The notes below the pieces were generated by a model that saw only the letters and a program-made list of their open reading frames with translations, had not been told where the DNA came from and searched no databases. A stretch of DNA of 64,000 nucleotides. Source: CAWKGV01 sp963849305 (GTDB lineage Bacteria > Pseudomonadota > Alphaproteobacteria > Acetobacterales > Acetobacteraceae). The position numbers were made by a program, and so were the translations under genes. The DNA lies in contig CAWKGV010000012.1 in NCBI GenBank assembly GCA_963849305.1, positions 139,397 through 203,396 on the forward strand, in the 5' to 3' direction. Below are positions 53,180 through 62,450 of the stretch, piece by piece (position 1 is the first letter of the stretch; the number at the start of each line of letters is the position of its first letter).

Positions 53180-55637
53180 TCAGCGCAGCGTCGCCCCGGT
53201 CGCCTTGGCGACCGCGCTCACGATGCGCTTGGCGGCTGCCTCGATCTCGGCGTCGGTCAGCGTCCGTTCGCGGGGCTGCAACACCACCTCGATCGCCAGC
53301 GACTTCTTGCCGGGTGGCAGCCGGTCGCCCTGGTAAACGTCGAACAGCGACGCGCCCGCGACCAATGCCCGGTCGGCGCTCCGGGCCGCCTTCAGCACCG
53401 CCTCGGCGGTCACGCCGGCATCGACCAGGAAGGCGAAGTCGCGCCGGACCGGCTGGAATGCGGGCAGCTCGGGAGCCGCCCGGCGCCGGCGCTTCGGTTC
53501 GGCAAGCGCGTCCAGGAATAGCTCGAAAGCGGCGGCCGGGCCGGGAAGGTCGAGCGCGGAGAGAAGGCGCGGGTGCAACGCACCGAACGTCCCCAGCACC
53601 GTCTTCGGTCCTTGGCGCACCACGCCCGAGCGGCCCGGGTGATAAAACCCTGGCGCATCCGCCGTCGCCGTGAGCGCCTCCATCGGCACGCCGAGTGCGG
53701 CCAACGCGGCGTAGAGATCGGCCTTGGCGTCCATCGCATCGACGCCACGGGCTGGCTCGACCCAGCTCCTTGGCGTGGAGCCGGCGCGCACCCCGGCGGC
53801 GACGAGGCTTTGGCCACTCTCCGCGAAGGCCGGCCCGATCTCGAACAGCGCCACATCCGGCCAGCCGCGCGCGCCGTTGCGCTGCGCCGCAAGCGCCAAG
53901 GTGGCGACCGGGGTGGGCCGTAGCTGGTCCAGATCGGCGGCGATCGGGTTGGTCAGCCGCAGCATCTCGGGGGCCGCGCCGAACAGCGCCGCCTGTGGCG
54001 CGGCCATGAAACTGAACGTGACGCACTCGGTCAGGCCCTGCGCGGCCAATGTCCGCCGCGCCAGCGCCGCCCGCGCCTGGCCCGGAGTTGAGTGTGGCGA
54101 GCGGCACCGGGGCGGCGCGCGGCAGCGAGACCGACGGGATGGCATCCAGACCGCGCAGCCGCAGCACCTCCTCGATCAGATCGCATTCGGGCTCGATCAC
54201 GGCGCAGCCCTCGGCGGCGCGCGCGGCGGCGGCAGGGTCGATCTCTCCTACCCCCTGATCGAGCGCCACCCCCGCGGCGACGTCGTTGCGCCAGGAGGGA
54301 ACGCTCACGGTCACGCGGTCCGCGTCGCGGCTCCGCACCGGAAAGCCAAGGCGCTGCAACGAGGCCACCGCCTCATCGGCCGGAATGTCGGCCCCGCCCA
54401 GCCCGGCCAGTCGTTCGAAGCGGAGTGTCGCGGTGCGTCGCCAGTCCGGCTGGCGGCCGGCGGCGGTCACGGTGCCGGGTTCGCCCCCGCATAGATCGAG
54501 GATCATGCCGGTTGCCGCCTCAACGGCATCCGGCATGATCGCAGGGTCTATGCCGCGTTCGAACCGCTGTCGCGCGTCGGAAACGACCTGATGGCGCCGC
54601 CCGGTCAGCGCGACCCGCACCGGATCGAACAGCGCGCATTCGAGGAAAACCGTGCTTGTGCCCTCGTCGCAGCCGGTGGCCTCGCCACCCATGACGCCGG
54701 CCATCGACTGCACCCCGGCGCCATCGGCGATGGCGCAGTCCTCTCGCGTGAGCGTGTAGTCCTTGCCGTTGAGGGCACGGAATGTCTCGTCGGCGCCACG
54801 GCGCAGCACCAGCATGTCGCCCGCGACCTTGGCGGCGTCGAACACGTGCAGCGGCCGGCCGAGATCGACGGTGAAGAAGTTGGTCACGTCCACCAGCGCG
54901 TTGACCGGGCGCAACCCGATCGCGGTGAGCCGGTCGGCCAGCCAGGGCGGGCTGGAGCCGTTGCGGATGCCCCGGATCGTGCGCCCGAGAATCCAGGGGC
55001 ACGCTTCCGGCCAGTCGATCCGCCACGCAAGGCCGCCGTCGAACGCCGGTGGTACCGGGTCGGGTTCCCAGGGCTTCAGCGAACCGATCCCGGCGGCAGC
55101 GAGGTCGCGCGCGATGCCGCGGACCGAGAAACAGTCGCCCCGGTTCGGGGTGACGCTCACCTCGATCACCGGGTCGCCGAGTCCGGCCCATGCGGCGTAC
55201 GACACGCCGACCGGGGCTTCCGACGGCAGATCGACAATCCCGGAATGGTCGTCGCCCAAGCCCATTTCGCGGGCCGACAGCAGCATTCCCGCGCTGGTCA
55301 CACCGCGGATTTCGCCGGTCTTCAGGGTAACTCCGGTGCCAGGAATGACGCTGTCGGGCGGGGCGAAGACGGCCTTCATGCCCGTGCGTGCGTTGGGGGC
55401 ACCGCATACGACGGATACGACGCTCGCACCGGTGTCCACCCTGCAGACGCGCAGGCGGTCGGCGTTCGGGTGTTGCGCCGCTTCGATCACCTGAGCGATC
55501 CGAAACGGCGACAGCGCAGCGCCCCGGTCCTCGATGCCCTCCACCTCCAGGCCGATGCGGGTGAGGGTGTCGGCGATCTGCTGGAGCGAAGCCTCGGTGT
55601 CGAGATGCGCCTTGAGCCAGGAGAGGGTGAGTTTCAC
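53180..55637 (-). CDS. pheT: Phenylalanyl-tRNA synthetase beta subunit, one-base frameshift
   Basis: The beta subunit of the heterotetrameric PheRS, about 818 residues when repaired. It has an N-terminal tRNA-binding (EMAP-like) domain, the B3/B4 editing region (PNRGDCFSVRGIARDL), and the B5, catalytic-like and FDX anticodon-binding domains (FDVYQGDRLPPGKKS at the end). The first frame runs from ATG 55637 to about 54089, where one extra base shifts to the second frame (after PLATL, then TPGQARAALARR). It follows pheS by 3 bp. Because the gene is normally essential and single copy, the shift is probably a sequencing error. Confidence 0.93.
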
Positions 55638-55640
55638 GGC

Positions 55641-56708
55641 TCAGACGGCCTCGTGCAGCATGGCGGGGGCCAACGGATTGAAGCCGTAATGGCGCAGCCA
55701 GCGAATGTCGGACTCGAAGAACGGCCGCAGGTCGGTGATGCCCTGCTTCAGCATGGCGACGCGCTCCACGCCCATGCCGAAGGCGAAGCCCTGCCACTCG
55801 CGCGGGTCGATGCCGACATTGGCCAGCACCCGCGGATGGACCATGCCGCTGCCCAATATCTCCAGCCAGTCTCCGCCCTGGCCCAATTCGCCGGATTTCC
55901 GGTTCCAGCCGATATCGACCTCCATCGAGGGCTCGGTGAACGGGAAATAGCTGGCCCGAAATCGCACCGGCAGGTCGGCGATGCCGAAGAAGGCGCGCAG
56001 GAAGTCGATCAGGCAGCCCTTCAGGTGGCCGAGGGTGATGTCGCGATCGATCGCCAGGCCCTCGCATTGGTGGAACATCGGGCTGTGCGTCGCATCATGG
56101 TCGCCCCGATAGGTGCGGCCGGGGACGATCACGCGCAGCGGCACCCCCCGTTCCAGCATCGCCCGGATCTGCACCGGCGAGGTCTGCGTGCGCAGCACCG
56201 GCGGCGGCTGGTTGTCGCGCGCCGGCAGGTAGAATGTGTCGTGGTCGGCGCGCGCCGGGTGGTGCTCCGGCATGTTGAGCGCGCTGAAATTGTGCCAGTC
56301 GGTCTCGACATCCGGCCCCTCGGCGATCTCGAAGCCCATGGCGCCGAAGATCGCCGCCATTTCCTCCATCGTGCGGCTGATCGGGTGGATCAGGCCGAGC
56401 GGACGCGGGCGCGGCGGCAAGGTCGGGTCGAGCCGTTCGGCCGCCAGCCGGGAGTCGAGTTCGGCTTGTTCCAACTCTACGTGGCGGGCCTCGATCGCCT
56501 CCGTGAGCCGTTCCTTGAGCCGGTTGAGGGCGGCGCCACGCTCGCGCCGCTGCTCGGGCGGGGTCTTACCCAGCTCCTTGAGCATGGTGGTCAGCCGGCC
56601 GTTGCGGCCCAGTAGGCCGACCCGCACCGCGTCCCAGGCGCGCAGGTCGGCGGCGGCTGCGAGCGCCGCCTCGGTCTCGGTTTGGAGGGCGGATAGGTCG
56701 TCGGTCAT
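55641..56708 (-). CDS. pheS: Phenylalanyl-tRNA synthetase alpha subunit
   Basis: A 355-residue alpha subunit with an N-terminal coiled-coil that binds tRNA-Phe, then the class II catalytic core. Motif 2 is in VIVPGRTYRGDHDATHSPMFH and motif 3 in GFAFGMGVERVAML (parts quoted). The ISRTMEEM and FFPFTEPS-like FPFTEPSMEVD blocks are family marks. ATG 56708 is the usual start; upstream extension runs into the hairpin. pheT begins 3 bp after the stop. Confidence 0.97.
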   Translation of the reverse strand: MTDDLSALQTETEAALAAAADLRAWDAVRVGLLGRNGRLTTMLKELGKTPPEQRRERGAALNRLKERLTEAIEARHVELEQAELDSRLAAERLDPTLPPRPRPLGLIHPISRTMEEMAAIFGAMGFEIAEGPDVETDWHNFSALNMPEHHPARADHDTFYLPARDNQPPPVLRTQTSPVQIRAMLERGVPLRVIVPGRTYRGDHDATHSPMFHQCEGLAIDRDITLGHLKGCLIDFLRAFFGIADLPVRFRASYFPFTEPSMEVDIGWNRKSGELGQGGDWLEILGSGMVHPRVLANVGIDPREWQGFAFGMGVERVAMLKQGITDLRPFFESDIRWLRHYGFNPLAPAMLHEAV

Positions 56709-56727
56709 CGGCTCTCGCGTGCGGAAA

Positions 56728-56751
56728 GGGCCGCCCCTGGTCGGGCGGCCC
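56728..56751 (-). terminator. Hairpin between rplT and pheS (possible attenuator)
   Basis: GGGCCGCCC and GGGCGGCCC form a perfect 9-bp stem with a 6-base loop. On the minus strand it follows rplT and precedes pheS by about 20 bp, followed only by TTTCC. It could partially terminate and so set the rplT:pheST ratio, or be the terminator of a leader attenuation system. No Phe-rich leader peptide was identified. Confidence 0.55.
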
Positions 56752-56784
56752 CTCTGTAACGGCGCTCTCCGGCTCGGGCCAGGA

Positions 56785-57156
56785 CTATGCTTCGGACGGC
56801 GCGGCCAGCGCGGCCTGAGCCTTGCGCACGATCTCGGCGAAGCTCGCCGCGTCGTCATAGGCGATGGCGGCCAGAACCTTGCGGTCCATCTCGATCCCGG
56901 CCTTCTTCAGCCCGTCGATGAAGCGGCTATAGGTCAGCCCGTGCTCGCGCACGGCGGCGTTGATTCGCTGGATCCACAGGCCCCGAAAGTCGCGCTTTCT
57001 GTTACGCCGGTCGCGATAGGCGTACTGAAGCGACTTCTCCAGCCGCTCCAGCGCGGCCCGGTACGTGGTGGACGAGCGCCCGACAAAGCCCTTGGATTGC
57101 TTCAGGACTTTCTTGTGCCGGGCGTGGGTGGTGGTGCCGCGCTTGACGCGTGCCAT
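56785..57156 (-). CDS. rplT: 50S ribosomal protein L20
   Basis: A 123-residue L20 with a long basic N-terminal helix (MARVKRGTTTHARHKKVLK), the RSSTTYRAALERLEKSL segment, and WIQRINAAVREHGLTYS. L20 is needed early in 50S assembly and in enterobacteria represses its own operon. It begins 6 bp after the rpmI stop. Confidence 0.98.
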   Translation of the reverse strand: MARVKRGTTTHARHKKVLKQSKGFVGRSSTTYRAALERLEKSLQYAYRDRRNRKRDFRGLWIQRINAAVREHGLTYSRFIDGLKKAGIEMDRKVLAAIAYDDAASFAEIVRKAQAALAAPSEA

Positions 57157-57162
57157 GACGCT

Positions 57163-57372
57163 CTACTCCTTCCGCAAGCCGTAGGGCGCCCATTGCTTGA
57201 CGGTGCGCGCGTCCATGGGGGTGAGCACCTGGCTGCCGCGATTGGTGCGCTTGGCCTTCTGGGTGCGAGCCGAGAGGTTGTGCCGCTTCAACCCCGGCCC
57301 GGCCAGCACCTTGCCGGTGGCGGTGGTCCTGAACCGCTTCTTGACCGAGGACTTGGTCTTCGCCTTGGGCAT
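57163..57372 (-). CDS. rpmI: 50S ribosomal protein L35
   Basis: A 69-residue basic L35: MPKAKTKSSVKKRFRTTATG, then KRHNLSARTQKAKR. ATG 57372 follows AAGGAGAA. In many bacteria infC lies immediately upstream; here about 300 bp of non-coding DNA and then an insertion element are found instead, so the translational initiation factor gene must be elsewhere. Confidence 0.97.
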   Translation of the reverse strand: MPKAKTKSSVKKRFRTTATGKVLAGPGLKRHNLSARTQKAKRTNRGSQVLTPMDARTVKQWAPYGLRKE

Positions 57373-57532
57373 TTCGTTCTCCTTCTTGGCTGCCAGCCCG
57401 CCGAGGGGGCGCGCGTCGCGGCCGGGCATGCCCATTCGAGGCCCGGGCGCGCGAACAAGGCGCGGGGTTTAGCGGGGCACCCCGGCCGGCGCAAGCGCGT
57501 CGGCGTGAGGGGACGGGCCAGGCCGCTCGCCG

Positions 57533-57614
57533 GTGTACACATGGGCCAATCGCGTGCTGACCCCGTGCGGTCGCGGTGTACACATCGACCCCGGGCGCGC
57601 CCGCCGGTGTACAC
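57533..57614. promoter_or_regulatory. Three GTGTACAC palindromes upstream of rpmI
   Basis: The 8-bp palindrome GTGTACAC occurs at 57533-57540, 57576-57583 and 57607-57614. Start-to-start spacings of 43 and 31 bp are close to four and three helical turns, so the sites would lie on the same face. They sit about 160-240 bp upstream of rpmI, in its presumed promoter region. An operator array is possible, but the regulator is unknown. The rest of the 57373-57679 gap holds no gene. Confidence 0.4.
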
Positions 57615-57679
57615 CGACTGTTAGCGTCTCGTTCATCCATCTCACGAAGCCACCAAGAGTGCTGGGAGCTTTCCCGACG

Positions 57680-59138
57680 CTAGCAGCCTGTCGGATTGAG
57701 ATACCCGATCACGCGATCGGTGGCTAGAATCGGCGGATGTCGAATTTTGTGCCGTTCAACCGCGACCAGGCCTTTCTGCTGCCGCCCGACCTAAAGACTT
57801 GGCTGCCGGAGGATGATCTTGCGCACTTCGTGGTGGCCGCGGTGGAGCGGGTACCGCTGGGGCGTTCCGAGTGGCGGAGCGAGCGTGCGGCAAGCCGCAG
57901 TATCACCCGCGGCTGATGCTGGCGCTGCTGATCTACAGCTACGCCAACGGCATCTTCTCGTCGCGGCGGATCGAGCGGGCAACCTACCGTGACATCGCGG
58001 TTCGCTTCGTGGCGGCCAACCTGCACCCCGACCACGACACGATCGCGGTGTTCCGACGCTCGAACAAAGCGGCCTTCGAGGCGGCCTTCCTGCAAGTGCT
58101 GCTGCTGGCGCGCGAGAGTGGGCTGCTGCGGCTCGGCACGGTGTCGATCGATGGGACCAAGATCGACGCCAATGCCTCGAAGATCCGCTCCGTGCGCTAC
58201 GACCGGGCGCAGGAATTGCGGGCCAAGCTGGCGGCTGACATCGCCGCGCTGACCGCGCAGGCCGAAGCGGCCGACGCCGGGGACCACGACCCGCAAGCGT
58301 TGCCGGCAGAACTGGCCCGGCGCAACGCGCTCCAGGCGAAGCTCGATGCTGCCTGCGAGCGGCTGGAAGCCGAGGCACGCGCCGAAGCTGAGGCCGCCCG
58401 CCCAGCTTATGAGGCCAAGAAGGCCGCCTATGACGCCAAGAACGGGCGTCGCGGCCGGCCGCCGAAACCGCCCGATGATACGCCGCCACCAGAGCGACAA
58501 AGCAACCTGACGGACCCGGACAGCGCCCTGATGCGACGCTCGGATGCGCATGAATACCGCCAAGCCTACAACGCACAGGCGGTGGTGTGCGCCGACGGTG
58601 CGCAACTGATCCTGGCGACCAACCTGGTCGCGACCCCAGCCGATGCGCCGAGCTTTGCCGCGACTACCCTGGCAATGGAAACAACCATTGGCCTACCCAA
58701 GATCGTTCTGGCCGATACCGGTTTTGCCAGCGGCCCAGCGGTGGCGGACCTGCACGCACATGGCATCGAGCCATTGGTGGCGATCGGGCGGACCCAGCCG
58801 CACCGGCCCTACGACTTCCGTCCGCCGCCGCCGCAAACCACGCCGCGCCGGATCACCGAGCCTTGGCGCCTGGCGATGAAAGCCAAGCTGGAGACCGAAG
58901 ATGCCAAGAACCTCTACAAAAGACGCAAGCAGACCATCGAACCGGTGTTTGGCATCATCAAGAGCGCCATGGGCTTCGTCCGCTTCCACCTGCGCGGCAT
59001 CCAAAAGGTTGCCGCCGAGTGGACCCTGACCGCGCTCGCCTACAACTGCAGGCAAATCGCCCGCCTGCAGGCGGCGTGAACACCCCAGCCGGCTTGCTCA
59101 TTGGCTCAGCCGGCAGGCTGAATCCGACAGGCTGCTAG
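57680..59138 (+). mobile_element. IS1182-family insertion sequence
   Basis: A 1.46-kb element bounded by perfect inverted repeats: CTAGCAGCCTGTCGGATT at 57680-57697 and its reverse complement at 59121-59138. It contains one DDE transposase gene reading rightward. CTAG is present at both tips, so a 4-bp target duplication of CTAG cannot be told from the repeat itself. It lies at the boundary between the ribosomal operon and the accessory island. Confidence 0.85.
57737..59079 (+). CDS. IS1182-type transposase, one-base frameshift
   Basis: The DDE transposase begins MSNFVPFNRDQAFLLPPDL at ATG 57737. It continues, after a missing base in the GGGG run at 57859-57862, as VAERACGKPQYHPRLMLALL through to TGA at 59077-59079, about 447 residues in all. 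Catalytic-domain marks are SIDGTKIDANASK, VLADTGFAS and the YxxRKQTIEPVFGIIK segment, which holds the Glu. Without the repair the first frame stops after about 60 residues. A real frameshift would make the element unable to move by itself. Confidence 0.8.
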
Positions 59139-59239
59139 TGGATAATCAGACGCTTGATACCCTCCGCGCCATTACCGCTCTCGACCCAAGCCGGTCATCA
59201 GCGCGTAGCCGGTGATATCCCGATAACGGATGTTGCATC

Positions 59240-61266
59240 CTAGTCCGCCGCAACGTCCTCCGCCACATCAGCCGCAATAGCCTCGTCAATGGCGACCTCA
59301 ACCGGGGTGTCTTTTAAGATGTTAGCGTAGCCCTCCTTGAGATGGCGGAGGGCCTCCTCCTTGGTCACCGTGATTTGCAGGCTCTCCTGGAAGAACTTCA
59401 TCCGGGCGCGGTTCTCGGCGATAACTTGCGCCCAGGTCTTTACCTGAACGACGAGAAGGTCCTGACTTATGATCCCCCCGGGCGGGGAATTCTGGACCTG
59501 CCGGAGGCGCATAATGCCATCATCCACCTCGCGCGACAGCGCCCAGAAGTTCCACATCGTCGTCGTTTTGTCGAAGCGGCTGTCCATGGTGATGGCGCCG
59601 ACATAGCCCTCAAGCTGGCTAATTTCCTTAGCGCTGATCGGCACCTTCGGAGCCTTTAGCTCGACCACCAAGTGCTCAAGTTGGCCGGCGCGGTGGGAGG
59701 TCCGCTGTTTCCCGAACATCAGGTCCACAATGCCGCGTTTCTGCGTGGGGTGCCTCACCGCCCCCTTTATCGGCTTTAGGTTTCTGGCCAGCGTGTGCTG
59801 GTAGAGGCATTCGTCCAGCGAACGGTCGTCAACCATGAGGTGGTGCTCCTCGCCGAACATCCAGGTGTTGTCGGCGAGCAGACGGTGGAGTTGAGTCCGC
59901 TCGCGCATGGTGCCGCCCATCTCCTTGTCGAAGATGAGGGCCTCCAATGCCGTCAAAAACTTTAGGCGGTTCGCGACAACCCGGTTGGCGCTGATGATGG
60001 AGGCAAGCGAGGTCTCCTGGATAAGTCCCGCGAGTTCGTCGAGCTGCCGCGTTGGCAGCTTCAATACCTCCTTCATAACGAAATGCAGCTGTTCTGAGCC
60101 GCTCTCGATGGCGGTTCGCATCATGCTGAGCTGGAAGGCGCGGGACCGCGAGGCATTGGCCGCGAAGTCGGGTAGATAGCGCACAGCCGTTGTGGCCACG
60201 ATGTCGAAAACTTCTCGCTCGACCTGCTCCACCGACGTCGTCGGAGTCCCTTGGTAGGGGTAGACCTTCTCTGCCTTCCAGGTCTCGACGATGGCCTGAG
60301 CCTCAGCGGCCGATTTGGCGCGGAAATGGTCCTTGATGCGCTGGCGTGCCTCCTCGACGGCGGTGGAAAGGCCGGGGTTCATCTCCGCAACGCCAATCTC
60401 GTTCCGGTCGCTCAGCTCCCTGATAACCGGGGAGCGCAGAGGTAGGCCGAGAAAAACCTTTCCCCTACGTGCCAGCGGGTGTCCACGCTGAGCATGGGGA
60501 AGCCCCGCTCGTCGCACAGGTAGAGGACGCGCTTTGTCTTGCGCCTCCACTCTACGATTTCCAAGCGGGCATGGTGGCGCGCGTCCCCGTCTTGAATGTC
60601 GTCGAGATTCATCACGGCCGGAGTTCCCGCTATGAGGGCGGTCGGGTCGAGCCTTACGCCCTGGACCGAGATCCACACCCCCTCGTAGTTCCGCATGTAA
60701 GTCGCAAAGATCTCTGCGAGCTCCTGCGGAGCTTCCTCCGACTGGAGGGACCGGAAGTCGGCGAGGGGCTCCGAGATGACGAGCTCCACGCCGGAGTGGG
60801 TCGCCTCCACCGGCATGGCGTCGGTGAAGCGAACCTCGCCAAGATCGTCGCGGATGACCGTGATGGTGAACCGTCGGAAGGTGCCGTCCTTCTCCCTATA
60901 GGTGACACGCCAGTCGGCGAGCCGGCCGAGGACCGTCACCTTGTAGCGACCACGTCCCTCGCTGCCGTGCAGCTCCCGGCCGGAGTCGGTGCGACCCCGC
61001 CTGCGTTTCCAGCTGTCCCCGAGCTTGGAAAAGAGCTCCGGCGCCCGCTCGCGAGTCATGCCGGTGCCGTTATCGCGGATCACGATGCGGTCCAGCCCGA
61101 GTGGGCTGCGCTCGAACTCCACCTCCACCAGCCCGGCGTCGGCGTCGAGCCCGTTCCAAATGCACTCCGAGAGCGCCTGGATTGGGGTCGCGCGGGCCTG
61201 CTGCTGCATGATGTCCGACTGGACCGCCACAGGCACGCAGGTCACGTTGGGTTGTGGCATCTGCAT
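59240..61266 (-). CDS. GHKL ATPase joined to a Shedu-like PD-(D/E)XK nuclease (candidate defence protein), one-base frameshift
   Basis: Read across one missing base near 60439, this is a protein of about 675 residues. The N-terminal part is a GHKL (Hsp90/MutL/MORC-type) ATPase with the N-box ALSECIWNGLDADAG (Glu34, Asn38, Asp41), the G1 box RDNGTGM (residues 64-70) and the G2 loop HGSEGRGRYK (100-109). After a helical middle, the C-terminal part resembles the DUF4263 nuclease of Shedu systems: LLADNTWMFGEEH, then VDLM, then VVELKAP and QLEGYV, giving D, ExK and Q positions. It lies in an island with an IS, a dead integrase and a DUF3800 gene. A role in phage defence is inferred from domains and context. 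Confidence 0.72.
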
Positions 61267-61697
61267 GGGGAACCGAGTGATATCGAGCGCTCAACGTAGA
61301 GGGCGTAAATTCGGCGTCCATGAGGCGCTTGGCGAAGACCGCGACGGAAGCACGCCAGGGCCGTTGGCGTTCAGTCGCGGCTTTCCTCGTGTGGCAGGAG
61401 TGGAAGCCCGGTTTCGTCCGATCTCACACGTGTCCGCACCGGAAGCGACCCTCGCCTTCCGGCCATCTCCGGCCAGAGGCGGATGTCTGCTCGTGCTTTT
61501 CTCCGACTGTCCGCTGACGATCGGCTTCCCATCCAACTCCACCTTGCCGGCGCGGACGGGTGCGGGTGACGGCCACCTTCGACCGCGCTGTGAGGAGCGC
61601 ACCCCCCTGCCGGCCGATCCGGCCGGAAGGAGGACACAATGGGACATTCGGAATTCAACTCGGCAGTCCGAGAGCGGCGCGCCTGGAATTCCGGGCG
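61267..61697. other. Region without a supported gene, upstream of the GHKL-nuclease gene
   Basis: This stretch separates the leftward ATPase-nuclease gene from the rightward integrase relic. Open frames exist on both strands, but none has a motif or a convincing start. It should contain the promoter of the ATPase-nuclease gene and may include an attachment site of the lost integrase. Confidence 0.35.
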
Positions 61698-62267
61698 TGC
61701 GGTGGCGCGAAACGTGCGCTGAAGCCGCAGCAGGTATGGGCAATACGGTTCTGGCTGGACCGGGAGGGCCGGCTTCGCGACCGAGCCCTGTTCACCTGGC
61801 CATCGACAGCAAGTTGCGACGCTGCGACGCCGTCAAAATCCGGATTGGCGATCTCGTCAGCGGTGGTCGCGTTCGGGCGAGAGTTACTGTTGCGCAGCAG
61901 AAGACAGGCCGGCCTGTCCAGTTCGAGCTGCTTGAGGCGGCTAGATCCAGCATCCAGGCCTGGCTGGAACGCCGAGGTGGCGCGCTTAACGGCTACGCCT
62001 TTCCGAGCCGAGGCGACCGAGAGAAGCACATCAGCACTCGGCAATATGCCAGGCTGGTTGACGAATGGGTGACTGGCATCGGCCTGCGCCGAGAAGATTA
62101 CGGCGCACATTCGCTCCGGCGGACGAAGGTCTCTATTATTTAAGGCTACCGGCAACCTGCGGGCGGTCCAGATCTTGTTGGGTCACAGTAAGATCGAGAG
62201 CACGGTGCGCTACCTCGGCGTCGATGTCGAAGATGCGCTCACTCTCGCCGAGCACACCGAGGTATGA
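61698..62267 (+). pseudogene. Degenerate tyrosine recombinase (integrase)
   Basis: Three frames together give a small phage-type integrase (about 190 residues). The start is ALKPQQVWAIRFWLDREGRL, followed by a one-base loss at about 61793. Then come LAIDSKLRRCDAVKIRIGDL, RQYARLVDEWVTG and the HSLRRTK box. A two-base loss leads to TAA at 62141, and the protein resumes with NLRAVQILLGHSKIESTVRYLG, which contains the HxxR-H-Y residues. Two separate disruptions make true decay likely. It marks the island as formerly mobile. Confidence 0.75.
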
Positions 62268-62450
62268 AGATCGGGTCGGCCCACGTTGGGCACGCAGGGG
62301 CCGACCTCGACCCATGTCGGTCACAAGGCACATATCGCGTGATCCCGAACGAGACGCTCAGCGTCACTCGCTGGCGGAATCTTCGCGCCCCATTCCAATC
62401 GTGGAGTGACCGCGACCAACCAACCGGGTGCCGGGTGCCCGCTGCCGGTG

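Noticed and set aside
54591..56615. A 674-codon rightward open frame
   Set aside because: It lies opposite pheT and pheS, which are certain genes. Long antisense frames are common in DNA of this GC content.
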